A DNA stretch of 64,000 bases from the NCBI GenBank assembly GCA_014529385.2, contig CM043960.1, positions 28,303,396 through 28,367,395 on the forward strand, written 5' to 3'. The notes under the pieces are model-generated. The model worked only from the letters and a program-made list of their open reading frames with translations. It was not told where the DNA came from and did not search any database. The position numbers and the translations under genes are program-made. Of the stretch, positions 44,951 to 55,700 are shown piece by piece; position 1 is the first letter of the stretch; each line of letters starts with the position of its first letter. Origin of the DNA: Adiantum capillus-veneris. Lineage: Eukaryota > Streptophyta > Polypodiopsida > Polypodiales > Pteridaceae.

Positions 44951-46260
44951 ACTGGACTCAGAATCAGAAGAAGGCCTTGATCATTAAGAGTTTGAAGTTC
45001 ACCATCATTGGAGGATCACTCTACAAACTGAGAGTGGATGGGGTTCTTTGCAGATGTGTGCCTATGGAAGGCAAAATGCAAGTTATTTCAAAAGCACATG
45101 ATGGGGATTCTGGAGGACATTTCGCCACTAATATTACTTACAAGAAGATTTTGCAGGCTGATTGATGGTGGAAAACTTTAATAGCTGATGTCAGAAGATT
45201 TTGTAAAACATGTGATATATGCCAAAGGATGGGTAGACCACAACAGCATATATTACTCCTCTAACTCCACTCCAGCCACTGGGAGTGTTTATGAAATGGG
45301 GTCTGGATTTCATGGGTCCATTCAAGAAAATTACACCAAGAAAGAATATGTATATATTGATGGCCACATAATATGTCACCAAATGGGTGGAAGCTAATGC
45401 TCTTCTCGACAACACAACAAAGTCCACTATTGTATTCTTATTTGAAAATATTATATGTTGTTATGGATGTCCTGTGGAGATTGTATCTGATCAGGGACCA
45501 CACTTCATAAATGATACTATGGACATCCTAATGGAAATTCTCTTAGCAAAGCATCAAAAATCAACTCCATATTATCCCAGATGCAATGGGCAAGCAGAGA
45601 GTAGTAACAAAATTGTGAAGACCATTCTCACCAAAATTGTGCAAAAGGAACCACACCAATGGGATCTAAAACTCCAGACTGCTCTCTGGGCATATAGGAT
45701 AGCCCATAAGGTCACCACCGGACTAACACCATTTAGAATGGTGTACGGCACTGAAGCTGTCGTGGCTATGGAATTTGTTATTCCCAGTCTCAGAATGGTA
45801 GTAGAATATGGATTGGATTTTAATCACAATATTAAACAGAGATTGGAGGAGTTAACAAAGCTGCATGAGTTGAAACAGAGGGCTATGATGGAACAAGAAA
45901 TTGTTCAGCAAAGAAGCAAACACTAGAACACAGAAGAATCAAAATCAGGGAATTCGAGAAAGGAGATTTGGTTCTGCTCTATCAATCTAAATTGGGTCCT
46001 AAGAAACCAAACTTAAAAATAGCTTGGGCAGTCCATATAAGGTGGATTGGGTGTTTCCTAGCATCACAACAAGACTAAAAGACTTATCTAGGTTACTGCT
46101 GTCAGGGGTATATAATGGGGCCAAAATCAAGCTCTATTATTCAAAAGATAGAGAGACTTCCAGGGATAAGGGGGCTGGTCGTTTGGGAACTAAAGACCAA
46201 GAAATTCCAAAATCGGCTCTTTTAAGACTTTTTCATGTACAGCCAGTTCTAGAGCCAGTC
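44951..46260 (+). pseudogene. Integrase of element B
   Basis: The HHCC region reads KAHDGDSGGHFATNITYKK then CDICQRMGRP after a frame break. The core begins MKWGLDFMGPF (first Asp) in a shifted frame at about 45290-45325. The longest open stretch (45387-45926) has GCPVEIVSDQGPHFIN (second Asp), YYPRCNGQAESSNK (Glu), and ALWAYRIAHKVTTG. The C-terminal KGDLVLLYQSK module follows frameshifted to about 46260. All catalytic residues survive. Confidence 0.87.
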
Positions 46261-46351
46261 AAAAGGTCAAAAAAGTCTTAGTACAACAAAACTATGTCAG
46301 TACTAGAATCAATATCAAATTTTACGGGGAAAAGGGTCAATTGGACTATCT

Positions 46352-47640
46352 GTGATAATCATTTCAAAGAAGATGGAGAGTATTAGCCAATGCGTGTATC
46401 CCATGTCATTAGCGGTGCACAGAACTCTAGGAACGATAAGTAGTGGAGCTTTTATGGCGCAAACGCGTATAACAGTAAAGCGAGTAGGCATTTTTCCTCG
46501 TAAATCTCATGCGCGACGTCTACCTACTGTTATCCATTCGCCATCGTGGAGCTCTGAAGTTTCGTCACTGCAACCACAAACTTCTTTGTCTGAGGAAACT
46601 ATTGATTGCTATCTGTCTTTACCAGCCACACCTGGATACGGGTTTGAAGCTTCAAGTAAGTCCTCTCTTCTTCTTCTATTGATTCATCGTCTTCATGGTG
46701 TATGGGTAAGAAGAAAATGTCAAAAAAGATGCAGGAAACTATAGAGGAAACCCAAGCACTTATTGTTGCTGCAAAAGCCTCTCTTCCACTTATCCCTCAC
46801 AATAAAATACAACGGTATGTGTTTATTGAGCAAGCTAAGGCATTACTCCGACTGCGGGATTTTCATGTGGTTGTGCAAGCCACAAAATTGAGTTTGACAA
46901 AGCTATCATAAGACAGGTTCTCGATTCCTTCAATGTTGATGAAGGAAGTGCTATGGTATATGGTATGAAAGTGTCGATAACTCCAAAAAATATTGCTTTT
47001 TCATTCAAAATGCCAAATGAGCCAAAACCATCTGTGGCAACAGCAGACCAGATTAGTGTAGCTCTGAAAGAAGATGATGCTGCTAAGAAGAAACACAAAA
47101 CCAGTGCACAAGGGGTTCCAATAGCAGGTCTGGACATTCCCTTTGCTTACCGCTTTGTGGTTGAAGCTGCGAGTCTCAAAAACAACCTGACTTATGTGTG
47201 AAAAAAATTGTTTGCTATGTACTGGCAAAGAGATTAGATGCCACATTTTCTATTAATCTATGTCAGATTCTATCACATAATGTGCTTCAGCAGACTGCTA
47301 AGTTGAAGTCCTAGACTGTTTTCAAAGCATGGTATGTTTGGCAGTTCCTTTACTGGGCAACGTCTCTGGAAGCTCATGACCAGGTAAGAATGGCTTGGAG
47401 CCAGAAGCCCTTCCCAGCAACTAACAATGTGGATTTATCATCAGATGAAGAAGCCCCAGATAACCAATTAGCTCTCACTGGACAGAAGAGGAACACCATG
47501 CAAGAGGAAGCTGGTAGTCCTAAGAGGCAGAAGACTACATTAGCCAAGAGCAATGCTTTCCTAAAGCACCTCAAAAGTCAAGTCAAAATGGTGTCTACCA
47601 AAAAATCTCCAGTAGACCAAGATTTGGCTAGCTAGACAGA
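46352..47640 (+). pseudogene. Post-integrase ORF of element B, unidentified
   Basis: Open stretches at 46352-46744, 46702-46911, 46953-47201 and 47390-47635 in different frames read as one decayed protein. It includes AKASLPLIPHNKIQRYVFIE, GMKVSITPKNIAFSFKMP, IPFAYRFVVEAASLKNN and a basic tail (SPKRQKTTLAKSNAFLK). Its place, downstream of integrase on the same strand, is where Athila-type elements carry an extra ORF. No transmembrane segment or signal peptide is evident, so an env assignment is not supported. Confidence 0.45.
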
Positions 47641-48112
47641 CCAGCCTCTAGTCCAAATCACTAGTGGAACCAGCAAGCCAGCAGGGCAAAGATCAGTGAG
47701 TCCCAGAGGAGTAGCGAGTGGTGTGTAGCCAGGAACATCCAATAGTTGCACAAAACCTGGAGTAGCATTAAGAAGTGAATGGGGTGTAGGAGGGCCTCTT
47801 TATTTGGCAGTTTAAGGGAATGCTTAAAGCTTAAGCCAAGTTTGATCAAGTTTAAAAGAGAGGGCAAAAAGGCCTATGCTTAGATTTTTAAAAAAGCCAT
47901 TTCCATATTTTGTATTTGAAAATAGTATATTTAGTGACCCAAAAGAGAGGTGGATAAATGAATTTAAAAATGTATTTTTTTCACCCTCTTCTCTATTTAA
48001 CATATAAAACACTCTCTCTCACTTAGATCTCATTCAAGGAGGCACTTTTCAACCCCCTGCCAAAAAGTAGATTTTCCACATTCTCTCATTGCATTCTCTC
48101 TCTAAAACATGA

Positions 48113-48170
<58 letters not shown>

Positions 48171-48317
48171 TTTTCTCTCTTGTCACTTTCCCTTCCAATC
48201 ATTTAGGAACATTCTTTGTTGCCTACTTCTGACAAAGTGCAGATCCTCCAAGGTTGCAGATTTTCTCTCTCTCCCACTCTCTCTTTCTTTATTGTCTTTC
48301 TATCTCCCTCTCCCTCT

Positions 48318-48348
<31 letters not shown>

Positions 48349-48699
48349 CCCCCCCCCCCCCCCATGCTTCTCCCACTCTAGCTCCATCTGAGAGCAATGC
48401 AAAACTCCATTACCTTTGTGTTCAATAGCATTTATCTCTCTACACTCATGATCAACAATTTGCACTCAAAGAAGATTGAGGTGCACTTCTTCTCTTTCTT
48501 CCCTTCACAAAATGATTCTTTTCTCCTATCTCTGAGTACTCTCCACTTCTTTCCTCCATAGCCAGCTTCACATGCTTGTAACATCACCATTACACATTCT
48601 CTTTTTAATTTTCTTGATTAGCTAACACAAATGTCATTCAATCCCCTACCACTACAAGACATTACTAATAAGACAAAACGATATCAATTAAACACTGAA
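47641..48699. other. Unassigned region with CT microsatellites and a C tract
   Basis: Contains (CT)n at about 48117-48168 and 48322-48347 and a 16-C run at 48348-48363. No gene is supported. A 3' LTR of element B could lie here but has no similarity to 37242-37779 by eye. Confidence 0.5.
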
Positions 48700-49009
48700 T
48701 TAGAGTAGGAGTACGCTATTGTGCAACTTGGCACATCTAATCCCAATGTTGGAGATCAACTACAAAACCTTGGGTGCAAGGCAGTCAGCTTATGGGTTGA
48801 TGGACATATTTACCCTGGTGACCAATGCATCACCGCACTTTTGTAACGTCACAGGGCTACTACTTTTCATTGAAGATGGGAGAGATAGATTGTTTGGCTA
48901 CTCCTAGAGATTATATTTAGCTTTTGTCAATGAAGAAAACATCTCTGTGCTACCTATTCATCATTGCAAAAGAAGTACCTGAAAGACATTCAGCAAGTTA
49001 GAGAGGAGG
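48700..49009 (+). pseudogene. Unidentified broken ORF (gene U), part 1
   Basis: Plus strand, not recognised. Reads AIVQLGTSNPNVGDQLQNLG, KAVSLWVDGHIYPGD and, after two stops and a frame change, LQKKYLKDIQQVREEV, an amphipathic probable coiled coil that stops where the heat-shock-element insert begins. It is joined to part 2 by position, strand and continuation of coiled-coil sequence beyond the insert. The junction with the insert is not resolved to the base. Confidence 0.4.
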
Positions 49010-49611
49010 TGCTATGACGCGTATAGAGCTAGAAGAGAGCAAGAGGAGGCGAGGCGCTTACAATGTACAAGAACTTGGACTTGATGATAAGCTTAATATT
49101 GATTACAAGACTTAGTACTTTATTAAGAGAGATAGATACAAGACTTGGATTACATGACTTGAGTACAAGACAAGGCTAGATTGCAAGGACAAGACTTGAA
49201 CATAAGAACTAGAAGAGGGATTTCCTCATAGGAGCCTCACAACTAGTGTTGGCAAGACTAAGGGGCTTGTGGCCCAAGACCCCTATTTATACTAGTGCTT
49301 GAGGAGGTTAGAACTTTCTAGGTTCTTCTTGAGGAGGTTAGAATCTTCTAGAACCTTCTTGATCCTTCTAGTTCTTTTAGAACCTTCTAGATCCTGCTTC
49401 AACTTTCTAGAGCTTTCCATATACTTCTAGATTCTTACGAAATCTTCTCCAAGATTCTAGAAACTTTTAGAATCTCCTTGATACTTTTAGAACCTTCTAG
49501 AATCTTCTAGATTCTTCTAGAGCCTTCTAGTGATGATGGCGGTGCGACGATGACACAGGTGATGATGCAGGCAACGGCTGACTCTTAAGCACCCATGATA
49601 GGAAGCCAACG
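49010..49611 (-). mobile_element. Probable solo LTR or promoter-bearing insert with heat-shock-type elements
   Basis: This approximately 600-bp segment interrupts gene U. On the minus strand a dense array of alternating GAA/TTC units at 5-bp spacing (49529-49311) lies about 20 bp upstream of TATAAATAGGGG (TATA box at 49291-49284). About 270 bp of leader-like sequence follow. Core octamers TTCTAGAA recur at 49346, 49455 and 49496. Edges are uncertain: AGGTG occurs at both sides (49005-49009 and about 49556-49560) as a possible duplication, but in that case the ends are not TG...CA. Confidence 0.5.
49311..49529 (-). promoter_or_regulatory. Heat-shock-element-like array
   Basis: Perfect four-unit blocks (GAA-N2-TTC-N2-GAA-N2-TTC) at 49341-49358 and 49490-49507. 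The second continues to 49529 with further TTC units and two imperfect GAA units. Additional two- and three-unit blocks lie at 49380 and 49455-49472. Short tandem duplication (30 bp at 49301-49330/49331-49360) contributed. Confidence 0.6.
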
Positions 49612-50837
49612 AGAAGACAAAGAAGCTAAACGATGAGATGGCAAATCTTAATAAAAAAGTAGAGCATCAAAAAATAGAGCAAGAGCGTCGTCTAGACAAT
49701 TATGTTTAGCTACAACACACTGCGTGTAATATGCATCGGAAAATCAATCATCTCACAGACATTCTATTGGGCTACCACATTCGCAAGCACAAGAGACATG
49801 CAATATCTATGCTATCTTCAAGCGGTGGAGCTTGAAAGAAACGTATCCATCAAACTCAATAGGGATACAAATGCAAGCTTCTAATTTATTATATTTTTTG
49901 TAGGTTGCTGTAATATTATTTCAATCTACAGAAACTTGGCTCGGATGATGATGGAAATTGATTTTGATGCTCAAACGATTGGACATACTCTACTGCAGCA
50001 TATCATCAAGCCAAAGGAGTTGGTGGAGCTATTGGATGATCCATCCAATGCTGGCATTGCTAATGTTTTGCACCAGAAGTATTTTAGTGAGCTAAAGAGC
50101 ATTGTGTCGCCTCACAAGATGATGGAGGTGTGTGACAGTGCAGGAATAAGTTTCAAGGTCTACGAAGCTTTGTATTGAATTGTCACACTTGTTCACAGAG
50201 CAAAAGGTTTTTTTAGGTTGCTGCCAACACCTTACATTGTTAACATTGCAAAAAGGTGTGCCAATAATGATGTTGCAAGCTTGCTAGGTGGATTTCAATA
50301 TGTGGAGGAAGCCCTGCCATTAGAAGAGAGCAAATCCTTCCGTCACAACAAGTTCAATAATGCCTATGTTGACTTGTTGAAGCTCCAAAAGTCAATGATC
50401 AAATTCTATGGGTTGACATAGGAAGAGTGTGATGGCAAGGTTATATTTGTGATGAATCTTGATGAGTGTCAGATTATCAAAGGTCAACGGATCGAAAGGG
50501 TAAGCATTACGCTTATGAGTAGAGCCTTGGTGGGCGTCGATGTTGAGCTAAATTCCAATGAAAAGGGAAACATCTGTTTAGGTGTTCAGACAGAGAATAA
50601 TATTTGATGATTGGCAACTTTTCATCTCCCACATGAGACACATGAGCCCCTCAAATGTCATTTTAATCACACCCCAATCGTTGATGTCATTTGGCAACAA
50701 CAAGAAGGACAATGATTGCAGGTTTTAGGTCTGGGTACGTTCCAAGTAGAGTGGCATTTGGCAGGAGACTTGAAAACTCTCAAGCGTATGTTAGGGTTCA
50801 AGAAAGGTGCAATGACTCTCTTTCCATGCATATATTG
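49612..50837 (+). pseudogene. Unidentified broken ORF (gene U), part 2
   Basis: Starts with a coiled coil (EANEKTKKLNDEMANLNKKV), then open stretches 49936-50178 (DFDAQTIGHTLLQHIIKPKE) and 50218-50605 (YIVNIAKRCANNDVASLLGG, VIFVMNLDECQIIKG, RVSITLMSRALVG). The final stretch reads LGTFQVEWHLAGDLKTLKRM then LFPCIYC. Interior stops are mostly TGA or TAG where Trp would fit. The element C target duplication falls within CIYC, and the frame continues exactly at 61384. A conserved Glu-Trp-His...Asp-Leu-Lys...C-x2-C layout suggests an enzyme or transposase-like domain, but the family is not identified. Confidence 0.5.
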
Positions 50838-52434
50838 TGTAACATTTAATGGCCTAATAACTTATGTGTAGCGGAAATTAGCATGAACATAGTGGGCATT
50901 TCATTAGAATAGATTCCTAATGAGAATTACAAGAGTGCTTGGGTGGAGAGAGCAACAAAAAGCATAACACCTAATTAGATAGCATCGACAATACTTTCAA
51001 AAGAGAGAGAAATTAAGCTATTGACAACAGTTGAGGACCGGATTTGCATGGAGCCGGTCCCCCCTCCAAAAGGCTTTGTATTATGGTTTCTCCCATCAAG
51101 AGAGACATTGTACAATACAATTCTTTGTGTTCCTTCAAGACTAGCTAGTGCAATGAAGATGGAAGCTTCATACACCAAGCAAAACACTTAATCAAACACA
51201 ACTTGAATTATCCCCGTTCTCAGACCCAAGACCTCACACACCTTCGAAGATGGTGAGAGCTAGCAGGGTATGAGAGTAGATTGAGAGGAAGAAGGAGTAT
51301 CTTACGAGAAAGATGTACATCTCCTCACATAATCACTCATATTAGCATAGCTTAGCTTAGTAATTATCTTGGTAGAGGTGGTGAGCATGCATCGAAGATT
51401 GGCTCTTGGTTGGATTTGCATCCACATGCCAAGAGAGTGTTGATGTAGGCTTCTATCTCACAAGCTTGGAGTAGGTGATGAGCTCTCCATTAAAGCTTGG
51501 GAGGAGATAGAGTATTCTTCCGTCACACATGGTCATGTGTGAGTGGGTGTGTGTCAATGCCAAGCAAAAATCAGCCCCCTCTCTCTCTTGGGCGAGCCCT
51601 AGCTGCTAATTAGGTCTGGCTTTTTGCCTCATTGGACCTCCCCAGGTCAAGCCAATAGGTATTAAGCAGCATAAGTGATAGCCTTCTGACATGTGTCCCC
51701 CTTTCCCCTTTTGTGAGAGCTTTAGGTAATTAAATAATTAAACTAAACTCTTATTGGACCCCTTTGTCTCCTGGCCAATAGAAATCAGGCAAGCCATGGG
51801 GCTTCTGAATGCTCATTGGACCCCTTGGGAGAGTGTCCAATAGTCTTCTAGGAGACTTAATCATCATTGGTTTCTTTTATTAAATGTTTTTAAATTAATT
51901 AAACTACATTTACTTTACCTTAATTCTCATTGGTCCACTTCAAGGGTCTTCCAATAGGAATTGGGCACACCTTGTGGGCATGTGGCCTAGGGAGCTGACA
52001 TGTGTCCCTCATTCCCTTTGTGTGAAGGGAGCCTATGTGTGTGTGTGTGTGTGTGGCTTTCTCTCTCATCCCCTACCTTTGGGGCTCGCCCCCTCCCATG
52101 TAGGGATGTGCAAAGACTTTTAGGGCACACACAAAGCATCCAATTTTCCCTGGGGTTGACCTTTGGACACAACCTTTGAATTTTGGAACCTTAGCATTTT
52201 GGAAGTCTTAATGGGCTGAACCTTAGGGTCTTTTTAGCCCATTGTTGCACATGGCTCTTTTGCAGATGGCCCCCCCTTTGGATCCCTATTTTCCCTCCTT
52301 TGGATCCCTAATGTGGTCGGTCTGCTAGCTTAACCAATATTCTAGCTTTTTCTCCCTTGGCACTTCCCCACATTAAATGATCAGTTTAATATGAGAAAAT
52401 CATTTAGGAGAATTAGATATTGATTATTATGACA
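50838..52434 (-). repeat. 3' LTR of element C
   Basis: 1597 bp; the plus strand begins TGTAACATTTAATGG and ends TTATTATGACA. Contains four ATTGG...CCAAT inverted pairs (51631-51957) and a TG microsatellite at about 52035. Confidence 0.93.
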
Positions 52435-52448
52435 TTACCTCTCTCTTG
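52435..52448 (-). promoter_or_regulatory. Polypurine tract of element C
   Basis: Minus-strand CAAGAGAGAGGTAA directly precedes the 3' LTR start TGTCATAATAA. Confidence 0.8.
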
Positions 52449-52789
52449 AAATCATAGTCGTCCTCGATTATGGTGTAGAGAAGATAAAGCATATTCATGA
52501 GTCCTTTTCTTAGCGGGTAGAGGATCTCTATGTTACCCTATGACATCATTCCATAATGGATGACTAGTCCATTTGGCGCTTGAGAGCCTGAGGCTGCCGC
52601 AAGCATGTTTGCACATTAGTCCTATCAGTCTTCCATAGTAGAGTGACAAGCTCTACTTGGTGTTTGGGAGACGTCGTCTCCGCAACTTGATCTAAGCATG
52701 CATACTACTTCATTTTTGTGCACAAATAAAGAAAAAGAGAGTCTTATAAGACAAAAATTTTGTTCATTTTTAACATTTTGTACATTTGC
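52449..52789 (-). other. 3' untranslated region of element C
   Basis: Sequence between the gag-pol stop and the polypurine tract. No ORF or other signal seen. Confidence 0.6.
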
Positions 52790-55700
52790 TTACTCTTGGG
52801 AAGCATTGTAAGCATTGACAAGGTTTAGGTTATCCTTTAATTGTATGCCTTGCATCCATCTAGCATCTTCGAAAGGATAATTCTTAAACAAAATAAGATA
52901 TCGTCGGATAGTCTTACCGCCTCTTAATACCTTGTCTTCATGTCGGAGAATGGACTCGGGCTGCAGCACCTCCTCTTGGTCCTCGATCTCCGGTGGGTCT
53001 TCAATAGTTGGTTCTTGAGGTGGCTCTCCTTTGTAAGGCTTTAATAGGCTCACATGAAAAGCATTGTGTATGAGCCAATGATTGGGCAACTTAAGTTGAT
53101 AGGCCATCTCATTGATTGTCCTAAGAATCTGGAAGGGACCATAGTACCTTTTTGCTAGTTTAGCATAGTACTTTTGGTGGCCTGTAGGATTCTTGCCCGT
53201 TGTGTGCTTGTCAGCAGCAGCCTTTTGCCTTTGCTGTGAGATAGAGATAGCATCCTTAATCTTTTGGAAAGATTCTTGTAGGTCTCGGCTATACTCATCT
53301 GCAGCGAAGATCTTCCCATGTACCTTAAGTAGCAAGGGACTTTTTTATCTTCCCTCAATTACCTCGAAAGGTGCTTTTCCTGTGGAAGTATGTACAGTGT
53401 TATTGTAAGCATACTCTACTAAGGGTAAGTACTTCTCCCATTGGGATCTTTGATCTACTTCCGTTACATAGGCTTTTAGTAGATCGAGAATGGTTAGGTT
53501 AGCTATTTCACTTTGGCCATCAGTTTGTGGATGATAGGCCAAAGAGAAGTTTAGCCTTGTTCCTAAATTCTCAAAGAGACCCTTCTAGAAATTACTGGTC
53601 ATTCTAGGATCTCTATCCGACATTATGGACATTGGCAAGCCATGGTACTTGAAAATTTGTGAAATGAAGAGGGTTGCCATTTGATGGGCTTTGATAGTCT
53701 TTTTGACATGTATAAAATGAGCTTGTTTACTGAACCTGTCTACTATCGTCCATATCCCCGTATTCCCATGGATAGACTTAGGCAATCCAAAGATAAAATC
53801 CATGGATATGCTCTCCCAAGGTGAATTAGGGATTGGCAAGGGTTGAAGCAATCCAGGTTGCCTCCCTCTATCAAATTGTGTCTTTTGACATACCACACAT
53901 TTGGAAACATACTCTTGTATGTTCACTTTCATGGTAGGCCAATAGAAATATGTTTCAATTCCCTTTAAGGTAGACTGAATCCCGCTATGCCCCGCATATG
54001 GGGGAGCATGAGATTCATACATTACTTTCTCACGTAGTGAGTTAGTAACGCATAGTCTATTGCCATAGAGAAGATAAACATCTTGTAAAGTAAATGGTTC
54101 TTCTTTCTTCCCTAATGCAAGGGTTGAAATCACATCTCTAAAATCGGGATCAATAGCATACTCATCTATCATTGAAGATAGATCATTGTGAGTTGCTATG
54201 GAAACCGCATTCACTCTCGGTCGTCTTCAGAGTGCATCGGCTACTTGATTATGCTTGCCAGTAATGTGAGAAATATGAAAATGAAATTGCGAAAGGAAAT
54301 TTGCCCACCTCATTTGTTTGTCGGAGAGCTTGGTCTGCGTCATGAAGTACTTAAGACTTTGGTGATCCGTTCGCAGAATGAAAGGAGTCCCCAATAAATA
54401 GTGCTTCCATGAGTCTAAGGCATGTAGAACTGCAAGGAGTTCTTTTTCGTATATGCCTAGAGCTTGCTCAATAGGGTCGAGCCTTCGACTCTCATAGCCT
54501 ATGGCATGCCCTTCTTGGAGCAAAACAGCTCCAAGGCAATCACCACAAGCATCACATTGGACCTCAAATGGTTTTGAGAGATCCGGTAGTGTAAGCACAG
54601 GTTGAGAGATAAGCTTTTCAAAAGCATTGTTCTCCTTAGTACACCATGTATACCTAATTATTTTCTGTGTTAGGTCATGTAATGGTCCCGCAAGTTGTGA
54701 GAACTTTTCTATGAAGCGTCTATAGTATGCACACATACCTATAAAGCTTCTTAGTTCATGAAGATTCCTTGGTTTAGGCCATCCTTTTATTACCTCTAAC
54801 TTGGATGGACCCATTTGGATGCCATCTTGAGAGATAATGTGACCTAAATACTGAATCTCTTGCAAGAAAAATTCACTTTTCTTTCGATTAACATAAAGTT
54901 TATTCTCTCTTAAAACTTGAAATATTACCTGGAGGTGTTGCTTGTGTTCCTCCAATGAATTAGAGTAGATGATAATATCATCAAAGAACACTCCAATGAA
55001 GGTTCGATGAGGCATGAACAGCTTCTCCATCAAGCGGTTGAATGTGGCTGGTGCATTGGTCAAGCCAAAAGGCATGACAATGTATTCGTAAAGACCAAAT
55101 GTAGTACGAAATGCGGTCTTTACAATGTCTTGATCAACTATCCTTATTTGATGATAGCCACTTTTTAGGTCAATCCTACTGAAGTAGGTCGATCCTTGTA
55201 GCTTATCAAATAGGTCTTCTACCCGTGGAACGGGAAACCTATTCTTGATAGTGATCCTATTTAGTGCTCTATAGTCGACACACATACGATATGTGCCGTC
55301 TTTCTTTTGCACTAATAGCACAGGTGAGCAAAATGGAGATGAGCTAGGCCTAACCATGCCCTTCTCAACTAACTCATGCACTTGCCGCATAATCTCCTCT
55401 TGTTGAGCTTGAGAAACTCTATAAGGAGGTATGTTAGGCGGTGAACTTCCTGGAAGAAGTTCAATTGCATGGTCATCATTACCTAGTTTAGGAGGTAACT
55501 CACAAGGGATTTCGTCAATAAAAACATCTTGAAACCCCTTGAGAAAATTGGATAACTCTAATTCCTTTTGGTTGCTTTTATTTTCTTTTGCTAAAGCATT
55601 AGGTTCATTTTGAGAATCTTTAACAAAAATCATGTACACGGAAATAGATCTCTTTATTGACTTGTTGAAAGCTGGTGTATGTACAATGGGGATGGTGTTA

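Larger units (their letters stand above)
37242..47820 (+). mobile_element. Ty3/gypsy LTR retrotransposon (element B), 3' LTR not found
   Basis: A 5' LTR, a tRNA-Asp-like primer site, a long leader, gag, zinc knuckle, protease end, RT, RNase H, integrase and a post-integrase ORF lie in order on the plus strand. The tRNA-Asp-type primer and RT wording (MPFGLCNAPTTFQRCM) point to the Athila/Tat branch. Several stops and frameshifts per domain make it an old copy. No second LTR matching 37242-37779 lies downstream, so the right edge is set at the end of element-like coding sequence and is approximate. Confidence 0.8.

Noticed and set aside
46352-47640. Envelope gene in element B
   Set aside because: The position fits env-like ORFs of Athila-type elements, but no signal peptide or membrane span is visible.
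48651-48662. CACTACAAGACA as a CACTA element end
   Set aside because: It resembles a CACTA terminus, but no matching inverted end or 3-bp duplication could be found within a reasonable distance.
53345-54229. Programmed stop-codon readthrough in element C pol
   Set aside because: Three different stop codons occur at unrelated places, none at a gag-pol border; ordinary mutation explains them.
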